Shown here: positions 26,054-36,691 of the stretch, piece after piece
Numbering within the stretch: the first letter of the stretch is position 1
Layout: every line of letters begins with the position of its first letter
Source: DATKFM01 sp046154965
Lineage (GTDB): Bacteria; Pseudomonadota; Alphaproteobacteria; Dongiales; Dongiaceae
Assembly (NCBI GenBank): GCA_046154965.1
Contig: JBJXDY010000044.1
Span: forward strand, 1 to 64,000
Length of the DNA stretch: 64,000 bases
Direction: 5' to 3'
The notes under the pieces: generated by a model
The model's database searches: none
What the model saw: the letters and a program-made list of their open reading frames with translations, nothing else
What the model was told of the DNA's origin: nothing
Position numbers and translations under genes: made by a program

Positions 26054-26979
26054 GGCACGGCCAGCGCGAAAGTGGCTTCATTCGCGAACTTGTCGAGCGA
26101 GGCCGTGACGCCGCGCACTTCGGTCTCGATGCGCCAGCCGGGGCCGTCGCGGGCGATGCGGTAGAGGTGATAGCGGGAATGATCCTTGCCGTTGTGGTCG
26201 CCGCAAGAGGATGCGGCGGGCACGCCGACGACCGGCGCGTGACCGGCGGGCGTCGGCAGCTTGCTGAGTCCGGATTTGTGCGTATGGCCATGCAGGACGA
26301 GTTCCGCGCCGGCGGCCCGGATGCAGGCGCGGAATGCCTCAAAGTCGGTGAGTTCCTTGCGCCGATGCTTCGGATCGCCGAAAGGCGGATGATGCAGCAT
26401 GACGACGCGGCAGAGGCCGCGATTGCCGAGCGCGATCAGCTTCTCCTTCAGCGCGGCCATCTGCCGTTCGCCGATGGTGCCGCCGGCAAAGCCGGGCGGC
26501 ATCGGGCAGGCGGTGGAAACGCCGACAAGCGCGATGTCGCCCCGCAATCTGACGAAGGGAAACTCATCCTCACTCCTGAGGGGCGTTTCGGCGGCGCTGC
26601 CGTTGCGCAGATCCGTACTGGCCATGTAGGGCGCCCACTGGCCGATCGTCTGCTGCCAATCCAGCGCGATATAGGCGTCGTGATTGCCGGGAATGACCGT
26701 GACCTTGTCGGGCGGGCCGAGGCTGCCGATCCAGCTTGTCGCATGGTCGAACTCGCGGGGGAGCGAGATGTTGACGATATCGCCTGTCACCGCGATGTGA
26801 TCCGGCGCGGCGGCGGCCATGTCCTTGGCCAGGGCCTCGAGCACCGGCGTCACATAAAGGTTCTGACGGCGCAGGGTCCAGGACAGGAAGCCGAGGATGC
26901 GCTTGTTCAGCAGCTCGCCGAACCGGGTGTCCGGCAGCGGCCCGATATGAGGATCCGACAGATGAGCCAATGTGAACAT
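26050..26979 (-). CDS. Calcineurin-like metallophosphoesterase
   Basis: A 309-aa phosphoesterase with all five family motifs: D9-x-H11, GD (66-67), GNHD (98-101), HHPP and GHTH. These ligate a di-metal centre that cleaves phosphomonoesters or diesters. There is no signal peptide, so it acts in the cytoplasm. Its stop codon overlaps that of the convergent ATP-grasp gene (26050-26053). It diverges from the CDP-alcohol transferase operon across 26980-27159. A role in trimming a phospholipid head group or a CDP-lipid is plausible from position only. Confidence 0.88.
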   Translation of the reverse strand: MFTLAHLSDPHIGPLPDTRFGELLNKRILGFLSWTLRRQNLYVTPVLEALAKDMAAAAPDHIAVTGDIVNISLPREFDHATSWIGSLGPPDKVTVIPGNHDAYIALDWQQTIGQWAPYMASTDLRNGSAAETPLRSEDEFPFVRLRGDIALVGVSTACPMPPGFAGGTIGERQMAALKEKLIALGNRGLCRVVMLHHPPFGDPKHRRKELTDFEAFRACIRAAGAELVLHGHTHKSGLSKLPTPAGHAPVVGVPAASSCGDHNGKDHSRYHLYRIARDGPGWRIETEVRGVTASLDKFANEATFALAVP

Positions 26980-27159
26980 TTCGCTTCCCGGGCTGCCTCG
27001 CTATATATGCCGCCGTTCATGTGGCCTGCCGCCGCCGGGGTCAAGAAAACTTTGATTCGTTCTAGGGTTAGAGTCGCGGGCTCAATTCTGGCATAAGGCG
27101 TTTCCCGGGGCGCGAAAGCGTCTTTTGGGCCATTTTCACTGGAGAACCCGGCCGTCGCC

Positions 27160-28341
27160 ATGGTTGCAGAAGCGCAGGGAACTGGGATCAGGGCGTTGTC
27201 GGCGATCGTGATCGGCGACACCGATCAGGCGGCGTTCAGCCTCGATCAACAGGCGCGCTGGCGCCGCGCCTTCGGCCGCGCCGGAATCGGCGATGTGCGC
27301 CGTGAATCCGATTCGCCGCCGGCCGATGGGGCGACGGTGCTGGTGCGCGCCGATCTGATCCTGGAGGAAGTGCTGACCAAGGCGCTGACCCAATCGCCGG
27401 ACACCCTGCTGTATGTAGAGCGGGGCGCGGTGAAGCGGCCGGTAGCGGTGCATCTGCCCGCGGCGCGGGCGGCCGAGGGCGTGCGGCTGATCGGCGCCGC
27501 GGAACTGCCCGCCGAACTGCCGCCGGATCTGCTGATAGTGAATCCGGTGGGGCTCGGCAGCAGCTACAATCACGCGCTGCGGAAACGCGCGGTGCCCTAT
27601 GCGCTGCTGCTGGGCGAGATGCCGCTGCGCCTCATCGAATGGCGCATGTTCAAGGGCGCCTATAAGGGCGTCACCGATTTCGTGACCAAGTGGCTCTGGC
27701 CGCTCCCGGCGCTGTGGGTGACGCGCTGGTGCGCGGCGGCGCGGCTCTCGCCGAACATGGTGACGGCGGCCAGCTTCGTATTGGTGCTGCTGGCGCTCTG
27801 GCTGTTTACCATCGGCGCGTTCGAGCTGGGCGTGATCGCGGCCTGGCTCATGACGTTTCTCGATACGGTCGATGGCAAGCTGGCGCGGGTGACGCTGACC
27901 TCGTCGAAATGGGGCAACGTCTTCGATCATGGCATCGACCTGATCCACCCGCCGTTCTGGTATTTCGGCTGGTATCTGGGGATCGTGCAGCTCGGCCATG
28001 GATCGTCCTGGCAGGCGATAGCGCTGTGGATCGTCGCCGTCGGCTATGTGCTGGGGCGGCTGCAGGAGGGCTTCTTCCTCTGGCGATACAAGGTGGAGAT
28101 TCATGCCTGGCAGCCGCTGGATTCCGCGTTCCGCCTGTTCACGGCGCGGCGCAATCCCAACCTGGCGATCATGACGGTGGCCGTGATTGCCGGCCGCGTG
28201 GATCTTGGCTTTCTCGCCGTGGCGGTTTGGACGCTGCTCTCGCTGGCATTCCATTTCCTGCGTATCGGTCAGGCGATGCGCCTGCAATCCCGGGGCGAGC
28301 CGGTGCAGTCCTGGCTGATAGAAATGGCCAAGACGACCTGA
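27160..28341 (+). CDS. CDP-alcohol phosphatidyltransferase with extra N-terminal domain
   Basis: A 393-aa protein. Residues 1 to about 170 form a soluble domain that looks like a degenerate nucleotidyltransferase (no glycine-rich start motif). Residues from about 180 on are the membrane CDP-alcohol transferase, with the full signature D235-x2-DG-x2-AR-x8-G-x3-D256-x3-D260 and about six TM helices. It joins a CDP-activated lipid or alcohol to a hydroxyl partner. The two-domain layout recalls archaeal IPCT-DIPPS proteins. It is followed 2 nt later by a ceramide-kinase-like gene and then a Tam41-like gene, the same neighbours as in the Caulobacter ceramide phosphoglycerate locus as I recall it. 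The likely product is a ceramide phospholipid. Confidence 0.85.
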   Translation: MVAEAQGTGIRALSAIVIGDTDQAAFSLDQQARWRRAFGRAGIGDVRRESDSPPADGATVLVRADLILEEVLTKALTQSPDTLLYVERGAVKRPVAVHLPAARAAEGVRLIGAAELPAELPPDLLIVNPVGLGSSYNHALRKRAVPYALLLGEMPLRLIEWRMFKGAYKGVTDFVTKWLWPLPALWVTRWCAAARLSPNMVTAASFVLVLLALWLFTIGAFELGVIAAWLMTFLDTVDGKLARVTLTSSKWGNVFDHGIDLIHPPFWYFGWYLGIVQLGHGSSWQAIALWIVAVGYVLGRLQEGFFLWRYKVEIHAWQPLDSAFRLFTARRNPNLAIMTVAVIAGRVDLGFLAVAVWTLLSLAFHFLRIGQAMRLQSRGEPVQSWLIEMAKTT

Positions 28342-28343
28342 AG

Positions 28344-29294
28344 ATGCGAATCGGCGTCATCAGCAATCCCCGCAGCCAGCGCAACCGCAGCGAGATGGCG
28401 CGCATGCGCGACCTGATCGAGAGCCATGGCGTGCCCCATGGCGAGATCGACCATATCGCCTCGGTGCCGGAGATCCTGAAGCGGTTTGCCGCCGATGGCG
28501 TCGAACTGGTCGCGGTCAGCGGCGGCGATGGCACGGTGCAGGCGGTTCTGACGGCGCTGCTGAACGGCAACGCCTTTGCCTCGCCGCCGCGCGTCGCCGT
28601 TCTGGCCGCCGGCATGACCAACCTGATCGCCGCGGATGTCGGCATGAAGGATCACCCGGCCGAAGCGCTGGCGCGGCTGCTGGAACCCGATGCGCTAAGC
28701 CGCGGCAAGGCGGTGGAGCGCTCGGTGCTGTCGCTGCAGATCGATCCGGCGGATGCGCCGGTGCATGGCATGTTCCTGGCCACCGCCGGCTTTTATCGAG
28801 CGGTCATGCTGGTGCGGCGGCGGGTGCATTCGCTGGGGGTGGTGCGCAACCTGGCGGCGGGCATGGGCATCGCCGCCTCGCTGCTGCGGCTGCTGCTCGG
28901 CCGCTCTGGAAAGGGCGAGCTGCTTCACGGCGATGCCATTCGCGTGGACATCGACAGTAGCCGCGGCGAAAGGCGCGACTATCTTCTGTGGATGGCGACG
29001 ACGCTCGACCGTTTCATCATGCATCTCCATCCCTTCTGGGGCAGCGGGCCGCAGGCGCTGCGCTATACGGCGGTGCCCTATCCGGCGCGCCGGCTGGCCT
29101 GTGCCCTGTGGCCGATCCTGCGCGGGCGGCCGCGCAGATGGATGAATGAGGCGGGCTATCATAGCGGCCGGGCGGCGGTGCTGGAGCTGACACTGGACTG
29201 TCCTATCGTGTTCGACGGCGAGTTCTTCACGCCGCGGGCCGGCCAGCCGGTGACGCTGCGCGCGGACCGGCGGATCATCTTCTGGCAGGTCTGA
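28344..29294 (+). CDS. Diacylglycerol-kinase-fold lipid kinase, candidate ceramide kinase
   Basis: A 316-aa kinase with the nucleotide-binding GGDGT motif at residues 60-64 (VSGGDGTVQAV) and the later VLAAGMTNLIAADVG, a variant of the GTGNDxA block. It belongs to the DAGK_cat / YegS-like family. In Caulobacter a kinase from the equivalent position (CpgB) phosphorylates ceramide, and the location beside SPT-family genes argues for the same here. The product would be ceramide-1-phosphate. ATG 28344 is 2 nt past the CDP-alcohol transferase stop. Confidence 0.8.
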   Translation: MRIGVISNPRSQRNRSEMARMRDLIESHGVPHGEIDHIASVPEILKRFAADGVELVAVSGGDGTVQAVLTALLNGNAFASPPRVAVLAAGMTNLIAADVGMKDHPAEALARLLEPDALSRGKAVERSVLSLQIDPADAPVHGMFLATAGFYRAVMLVRRRVHSLGVVRNLAAGMGIAASLLRLLLGRSGKGELLHGDAIRVDIDSSRGERRDYLLWMATTLDRFIMHLHPFWGSGPQALRYTAVPYPARRLACALWPILRGRPRRWMNEAGYHSGRAAVLELTLDCPIVFDGEFFTPRAGQPVTLRADRRIIFWQV

Positions 29295-29298
29295 GGCG

Positions 29299-30246
29299 AT
29301 GCCGGACCTATTGCGCCAGCAGATCGAATCGGAGATCGCCGGAGCCTTTCCGGCGGCGGCCGCAAAGCTGGCCGATGCCGTTCGCGCACGACACGATGAT
29401 GGGGTCGCGGCGGTGATCTTCTACGGTTCCTGCCTGCGGCAGCGGAAGATCAGCCCGGAGTCGATGGTGTTCGACTTCTTCGTCCTCGTGGACGATTACC
29501 GGCGGTTCTATGGCCGGCTCTGGCCGGCGCTGGCCAACTATCTGCTGCCGCCGAACGTCTTCCAGATCGCCATCGATGCGGGCGATGGAAAGATCTTGCG
29601 GGCGAAATACGCGGTGGTCACCGTGGCGCAGTTTCATGACCTGGTGTCGCCGCGGACCTTCCATTCCTACTTCTGGGCGCGCTTTGCCCAGCCGACGCGG
29701 CTGGTCTATGCGCGGGACGCCCTATCGCGCGAGGCGGTCATCGAGTCGCTGATGCATTCGGTCTCTGCGATGGCGGGCGCGGCGGCCGGCCTGATGACGG
29801 CGCCTTTTGCACCCGGCGATCTGTGGAAGGAAGCCTTCCGCCATACCTATGCGGCGGAGCTGAGGGCGGAAAAGGCGGGCCGGGGAGAGCATGTCTATCT
29901 GGCGGATGCGGCGCGCTATGACGCGCTGACGGAGCCGGCGCTGACGGCGGCGGGGCTGTCGCCGCAGCGGCTCGATCATGGCCGACTGTCGTTGCAGAAC
30001 GGCGCCGCCACCAGCACCAAGGCGAATGTGGTCTGGGCGCTGCGGCGCTGGTACGGCAAACTGCTGTCGATCGCGCGCCTGACCAAGGCCGTGTTCACCT
30101 TCGATGGCGGCCTGGACTACATCCTCTGGAAGATCGAGCGCCATAGCGGCGTCAGCGCCACAGCCACGGAATGGCAGCGGCGCCACCCGTTGTTGGCGGC
30201 GCCGGGCCTCGCCTGGCGGCTCTATCGCCGCGGCGCCTTTCGCTAG
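29299..30246 (+). CDS. Tam41-like nucleotidyltransferase (candidate CDP-lipid synthase)
   Basis: A 315-aa protein. Its N-terminal part shows a nucleotidyltransferase pattern: FYGSCLRQ (Gly43-Ser44) followed by an acidic strand FDFFVLVDD (Asp59, Asp65-66). This resembles mitochondrial Tam41 (YGSG...DFIFAVDD), which makes CDP-diacylglycerol from phosphatidate and CTP. Residues beyond 130 are helical and lack a clear TM. Placed last in the CDP-alcohol-transferase/kinase operon, it would be the missing step converting ceramide-1-phosphate to CDP-ceramide. The family call is by motif only. The start at 29299 follows TGAGG; it ends 25 nt from the convergent SPT stop. Confidence 0.65.
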   Translation: MPDLLRQQIESEIAGAFPAAAAKLADAVRARHDDGVAAVIFYGSCLRQRKISPESMVFDFFVLVDDYRRFYGRLWPALANYLLPPNVFQIAIDAGDGKILRAKYAVVTVAQFHDLVSPRTFHSYFWARFAQPTRLVYARDALSREAVIESLMHSVSAMAGAAAGLMTAPFAPGDLWKEAFRHTYAAELRAEKAGRGEHVYLADAARYDALTEPALTAAGLSPQRLDHGRLSLQNGAATSTKANVVWALRRWYGKLLSIARLTKAVFTFDGGLDYILWKIERHSGVSATATEWQRRHPLLAAPGLAWRLYRRGAFR

Positions 30247-30271
30247 TTCGGGGAATAAGTGAACGCCGCGA

Positions 30272-31492
30272 TCAGCCGACCGCGGCCATCTTCTCCGGCA
30301 CGTCCAGCAGACCGGCCTTCAGGGCCACGTCGGTCAGCTTCGCCACCACGCTGTCGAGCTGCGCCTTGGTATGGGCGGCGCAGACGCTGCAGCGGAGCAG
30401 GGCGGTGCCGTTCGGCGTCGCCGGCGGCAGGGCCAGGTTCACATAGACGCCGGCCTGCAGCAGGGCATGCCACAGATGCACGGCGATTTCCGGGCTCGGC
30501 AGATGCACGGCAACCACCGGCCCCTTGTGGGGGCCGAGCACGAAGCCGCGGCGCTTCAGCCCGTCATAGAGAGTGTTAACGTTGGCCCAGAGGCGGCTGC
30601 GCAGCTCGGGATGGGCTTCCATCTCCTTCAGCGCCGCCGTCACCGAGGCAACGATGGAGGGCGGCAGCGAGGCCGTGAACATGTAGGGGCGGCAGGCCAC
30701 GCGGAGGATGTTGAACTCCGGATGGTCGGACAGGCAGAAGCCGCCGATCGCGCCCAGGCTCTTGCTGAAGGTGCCGACGATGAAATCGATGTCCTCTTCC
30801 AGGCCGACCATTTCCGCGAGGCCGCGGCCATGCTCGCCGAGCACGCCCATGGAGTGGGCCTCGTCGAGGATGATGTAGGCGCCGTGCTTCTTCTTCACGG
30901 CAACGATGTCGGCCAGGGGGGCCTGGTCGCCGAGCATGCTGTAGATGCCCTCGACGACGATGATCTTGTCGCCCTCGGTGCTGGCGAGCCGCGCCAGCCG
31001 CTTGTCCAGATCGGCCGCGTCATTGTGCTTGAAGCGGATCACGGTCGCCGCGGTCATGCGGCAAGCATCGTAGATGCTGGCATGGGAGTCGGCGTCGATG
31101 ATCAGGTAGTCCTTGGGGCCGGCCAGGGTGGAGATGATGCCCAGATTGGCCTGATAGCCCGTGGTGAACACCATGCAGTGCTCGCGGCCGTAGAACCGCG
31201 CCAGCTCCCGCTCCAGGCCCTTATGGCCCTGATAGCTGCCATTGGCGATGCGCGAGCCCGTGGTGCCGGTGCCGTAGCGCCGCAGCGCATCGACGGCGGC
31301 GCCGACCGAGGCGTCGTCAAAGGTCAATCCGAGATAGTTGTTGGTGCCCACGAGGATGGTATTGCGGCCCTCGATGATCGCTTCCGTCGGCGACAGAACA
31401 CGCTCCATCTTGACGCTGAACGGATCCGCGCCCACGGCCTTCACGGCCGTATGCGAATCGATCAGCGACTTGAACTTGTCGAACAGAGCCAT
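30272..31492 (-). CDS. spt: Serine palmitoyltransferase
   Basis: A 406-aa alpha-oxoamine synthase of the soluble bacterial SPT type. PLP-site residues are visible: His137 in DADSHAS (ring stacking), Asp210 and His213 in LDEAHSMG, and Lys244 in TFSKSLGAIGG (Schiff base). It condenses L-serine with an acyl thioester to give 3-oxosphinganine, the first step of ceramide synthesis. ATG 31492 is chosen (MALFDKF start); a GTG at 31498 that overlaps the carrier-protein stop is an alternative. The upstream carrier protein and acyl-AMP ligase suggest that the acyl donor is acyl-ACP rather than acyl-CoA. KBL and other oxoamine synthases are less likely given the neighbours. Confidence 0.88.
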   Translation of the reverse strand: MALFDKFKSLIDSHTAVKAVGADPFSVKMERVLSPTEAIIEGRNTILVGTNNYLGLTFDDASVGAAVDALRRYGTGTTGSRIANGSYQGHKGLERELARFYGREHCMVFTTGYQANLGIISTLAGPKDYLIIDADSHASIYDACRMTAATVIRFKHNDAADLDKRLARLASTEGDKIIVVEGIYSMLGDQAPLADIVAVKKKHGAYIILDEAHSMGVLGEHGRGLAEMVGLEEDIDFIVGTFSKSLGAIGGFCLSDHPEFNILRVACRPYMFTASLPPSIVASVTAALKEMEAHPELRSRLWANVNTLYDGLKRRGFVLGPHKGPVVAVHLPSPEIAVHLWHALLQAGVYVNLALPPATPNGTALLRCSVCAAHTKAQLDSVVAKLTDVALKAGLLDVPEKMAAVG

Positions 31493-31494
31493 CC

Positions 31495-31740
31495 TCACGC
31501 ACTCCCTTTTAATTGTCGGACGGTGTTAACCAGGTCACCGACCGTTCGTACCTCCGGCAGAAGGTTGAGCGGGATGGAGACATCGAACCGCTCCTCCAGC
31601 TCCATCATCAAATCCATCATCGCCTGGGAATCGACGCTCAGGTCCTCGGCAATGTCGGTATCCGCATCGATCAGCTTGCCCCCCTTACGAAACGGCTCCA
31701 GCACTTTGGTGATCGTGCCCAGCACGTCGTCAGCCGCCAT
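31495..31740 (-). CDS. Dedicated acyl carrier protein of the sphingolipid locus
   Basis: An 81-aa acyl carrier protein with helix-loop-helix layout. The phosphopantetheine attachment Ser38 is in LSVDSQAMMDL, a DSQ variant of the usual DSL. GGTGAGA lies just upstream of ATG 31740. The gene ends at the start of SPT and follows the reductase and acyl-AMP ligase, so it most likely presents the fatty acyl group to SPT. This is not the housekeeping AcpP, given the divergent motif and context. Confidence 0.85.
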   Translation of the reverse strand: MAADDVLGTITKVLEPFRKGGKLIDADTDIAEDLSVDSQAMMDLMMELEERFDVSIPLNLLPEVRTVGDLVNTVRQLKGSA

Positions 31741-31877
31741 TATTCTCACCGATCCTGGCTGCCGTTTCGCAAGCGCGAAAGCTTCAAGGCGGCCGATCCT
31801 GCTTCCCAGCCCTTAATATTCACGTGCTTTTTCCCTAAAACCGCCGCCCACGGGAAATGACAATTTGTTACCGGTTG

Positions 31878-32822
31878 TTACAGCCAGCCTGCCTCGCGGT
31901 ACCAACGCATTGTCTTTGCAAAGCCTTCGGGCAGGAGACAGGCCGGCTTCCAGCCGGAGAGCAGGTCGTCGCCGGGTGGCCGGGCGACCCAGTCGGGATG
32001 GCGCAACTCGCGGGCCTTTCCCGGCGTGAAAACCGTACGGGCGCCCAGGACTCGATGCGCCGCAGCATTGACGGCCGCCGCGGCATGGACGGCGAAGGCA
32101 GGCAGAGGGATCGGCCTGAGCGGTTTTCCGGCCGCGGCGGCCATTGCGGCGCCGATTTCGGGCCAGCCATAGCCCTCAGCAGCGCCATCATCGACTTCCA
32201 GCGTCTGGCCATCGCCGCGCGTTGTCTCAGAAATCACTTTAATGAAATCACATAATTCATTTACATCAATGAAGGAAATTCGCTGATCTGACGGGCCCGG
32301 TTGAGGGAAGAAGCCGCGCGCGGCGCTGCTGAAGAAGCCGAGCGTCTCGCGATCGCCGGGTCCATAGACGGCGGGTGGACGAATAATTACCCAACGTAAT
32401 CCGCTGCTTAACTTACCGATTTCAAGTTCTGCGTCAGATTTACTGAGAGCATAATCCGAGAGTTGCGGCTCGCGGGCGGCCAGGGACGACAAATGGATGA
32501 ACCGGCAGTTACGCTGCCGGGCGGCGGCTTCGGCGATCGCCCGGGTGCCCATCACGTTGGTCTGCTGGAAGGCCTCCGCCGATCGCGCCTTCACCGCCCC
32601 GGCCAGATGGATGACAGTGCCGGCCCCGGTCAGAAGGCGGTCCAGCGCCTTCGGGTCGGCCAAATCGCCGATCACCGCCTCGACCTTGGGCAAGGGAAAA
32701 TGACGGTCCGCCGGGATACGCCGGGTGAGGATTCGCACCGGCCGGCCCTCCGCCGTCAGCCGGCGTACAAGATGCGTGCCGATGAACCCCGTTGCTCCGG
32801 TGACGGCGACGAGGCCGGTCAT
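31878..32822 (-). CDS. NAD(P)-dependent epimerase/reductase, CerR-like
   Basis: A 314-aa extended SDR. The cofactor loop GATGFIG lies at 9-15 and the catalytic Ser112-113, Tyr124 and Lys128 (YALSK) are intact. In Caulobacter the homologous gene in this position (cerR) reduces the 3-oxo group after N-acylation, giving dihydroceramide. The 3' end is 137 nt before the ACP start, and the upstream acyl-AMP ligase ends 3 nt before it begins (32826/32822). A UDP-sugar epimerase is the alternative, but the neighbours favour ceramide reduction. Confidence 0.8.
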   Translation of the reverse strand: MTGLVAVTGATGFIGTHLVRRLTAEGRPVRILTRRIPADRHFPLPKVEAVIGDLADPKALDRLLTGAGTVIHLAGAVKARSAEAFQQTNVMGTRAIAEAAARQRNCRFIHLSSLAAREPQLSDYALSKSDAELEIGKLSSGLRWVIIRPPAVYGPGDRETLGFFSSAARGFFPQPGPSDQRISFIDVNELCDFIKVISETTRGDGQTLEVDDGAAEGYGWPEIGAAMAAAAGKPLRPIPLPAFAVHAAAAVNAAAHRVLGARTVFTPGKARELRHPDWVARPPGDDLLSGWKPACLLPEGFAKTMRWYREAGWL

Positions 32823-32825
32823 GGG

Positions 32826-34571
32826 TCAGGCTGCCGCGCCGTGCCCGGTAAGCGGCGGCCCGTATGCGCCGCTCAGATAGTTCGCCTTGGCCTTGGCGCG
32901 GCTGAGCTTGCCGGAGGATGTCTGGGGCAGGCCGCGCGGCTCGATCAGGTAGACCTTGCAGGTGACCGCGGCGGAACGCTGCACGGCGGCTTCCACCTCT
33001 CTGACCAACTGGTCGCGGGCCGTCGTTTCGTTGGTCCGGCATTGGACCAGCAGCACGACTTCTTCCTGATCGTGGGCGCCGCTGACCGAGAAGGCGGCGA
33101 CGTCGCCCCGGCGCAGCGCCGGCAGGCCTTCGACCGCCCATTCGATGTCCTGCGGCCAGATGTTGCGGCCGTTGGCCAAGATCAGGTCCTTGCTGCGGCC
33201 GGTGATGACGATCTGTCCGTTCAGGAGATAGCCGAGGTCGCCGGTGTCCAGCCAGCCATCCGCCGACAGCACGAGATCGGTTGCTTCCTTCTGCTGGAAG
33301 TAGCCGGCCATGACGCTGGGCCCTTTCACATAGATGCGGCCGATGCGGCGCTCAGGCAGCGGGCGGCCCTGTTCGTCGCGGATCTCCGTCACGTGGCCAG
33401 GCAATGTGACTCCGCAAGCGACCAGCGGCCGAGCCTTTTCTTCGCCGGCGCCCGGTGTCGGCACGGCTTCGCTCCTCTCCGCCATCGCCTTGCGGTCGAT
33501 CTCGTCGACGAGGATACCGGTGCCGAGCGGTGCAAAGCTGACGGCGAGCACCGTCTCCGCCATGCCGTAGCTGGGGACGAAGGTGGCCGGCTTGAATCCG
33601 TATTCGCCGAAGATTTCAACGAAGTGGTTGAGCACATGCGGCTGCACCATGTCGCCGCCGACGCCCGCCGCGCGCCAGGAACTCAAATCCAGATCGAGCT
33701 TGGCGCCGGTGCTGGCGCGCCTTGCGCAGAGGTCGTAGCCGAAGGTCGGCGCATAGGACAGCGTGCTCCGGTTGCGCGAGATCAGCGACAGCCAAAGCAG
33801 CGAGCGGCGCGCGAAATCCCGCGTCGCCATGTAGTCTACGGAGAGCTGGCACAGCATGGGCGTCAGCATGAATCCGACCAGGCCCATGTCGTGATAGAGC
33901 GGCAGCCAGGAGGTGCAGCGGTCGCCGCTGCGGGCCTTCAGGCCATGGTTGATGATGCCGTCCGCGTTGGCCATCAGCGCCCGCTGCCGGATGTCGACGC
34001 CCAGCGGCGCCCGGGTGCTGCCGGATGAGTACTGCAGATAGCCGCGCTCGCCGGGACCGAAGGGGCGGGGATCGTTGTCGCCTTTCGGCAGATCGTAGAA
34101 ATCCCTGGCGCCGCCGATGAGACGGAGGTCGAGACCGTCGGCGGCTTCGCGCAGATAGCCGATCAGCTCGTCCGGCGCCATCGCCGCGACGGCGCCGCTG
34201 CCTTCGATCTGGCGGCGCAGGCCGGCGATATAGGCCTCCTTGCCGCCGAGCGTGGTCGGCAGGGACACCGGCACCGCCAGCAGTCCCGCATACTGGCAGC
34301 CGAAGAACATGACCATGAAGTCGGGCGTCGTGTCGGCGATCAGGACGACGCGATCCTCGCGCTTGAAACCGGCCGCGATCAGGCTTTGCGCCATGCGGAT
34401 GGCCCGCTCGCGCAGCTCGGCATAGCTCTGTACCGACTGCAGGTCGCCCTTGGCGGAATAGAAATTGAATCCGGTTTTGCCCCGCGCCGCATAGTCGAGG
34501 CCATCGGCAAGCGTTGAAAAGCCGGCCGGCCGATAGGCGAGGCTGTCGTTGACGGTGGGTGTTGGCGTCAT
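32826..34571 (-). CDS. Fatty acyl-AMP ligase / acyl-ACP synthetase
   Basis: A 581-aa adenylate-forming enzyme of the FAAL type. The P-loop-like motif YSSGSTRAPLG (181-191) matches FAALs, as does the later VPSYGMAETVLAVSF block. The C-terminal small domain carries TGRSKDLILANGRNIWPQDIE (quoted in part) and ends in GLPQTSSGKLSRAK, with the catalytic Lys. FAALs form acyl-adenylates and load carrier proteins, fitting the adjacent ACP. The start at 34571 (MTPTPTVNDS) is preferred to an upstream in-frame codon at 34715. It is the expected fatty-acid activator for the SPT step. Confidence 0.85.
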   Translation of the reverse strand: MTPTPTVNDSLAYRPAGFSTLADGLDYAARGKTGFNFYSAKGDLQSVQSYAELRERAIRMAQSLIAAGFKREDRVVLIADTTPDFMVMFFGCQYAGLLAVPVSLPTTLGGKEAYIAGLRRQIEGSGAVAAMAPDELIGYLREAADGLDLRLIGGARDFYDLPKGDNDPRPFGPGERGYLQYSSGSTRAPLGVDIRQRALMANADGIINHGLKARSGDRCTSWLPLYHDMGLVGFMLTPMLCQLSVDYMATRDFARRSLLWLSLISRNRSTLSYAPTFGYDLCARRASTGAKLDLDLSSWRAAGVGGDMVQPHVLNHFVEIFGEYGFKPATFVPSYGMAETVLAVSFAPLGTGILVDEIDRKAMAERSEAVPTPGAGEEKARPLVACGVTLPGHVTEIRDEQGRPLPERRIGRIYVKGPSVMAGYFQQKEATDLVLSADGWLDTGDLGYLLNGQIVITGRSKDLILANGRNIWPQDIEWAVEGLPALRRGDVAAFSVSGAHDQEEVVLLVQCRTNETTARDQLVREVEAAVQRSAAVTCKVYLIEPRGLPQTSSGKLSRAKAKANYLSGAYGPPLTGHGAAA

Positions 34572-34729
34572 CAGATCAAATTCGCGCGGAGACTCAGGAG
34601 TCGGGGACGGCGGCGGAATCGCATTCAACTGCCGGATTGCGCGCGGCGTCATAGCAAATGGGCGAAATGCGCTCAAGTGCAAGGCCTTCCGCGGCGGCTC
34701 ACGATTCGTTGCCAAATGTTACGGCAGCC

Positions 34730-36502
<1,773 letters not shown>

Positions 36503-36691
36503 TCCGATTTGCTAGCCTACATGATTCGCGGCCGGTATGTCTTTGAAAGTCATTCGGTTTTCGGGTCCGCTTCGCAGCTGATGGCTGGCTGACGTTGTGC
36601 GGCAGGGGCGCGGCTCGGTCAAGGCTCGGAGCGGATCGCAGCCAAAGTGAAGCGGGTGCGGGAAAGCAGCCGATTACAGGGGGTTGGCGGG

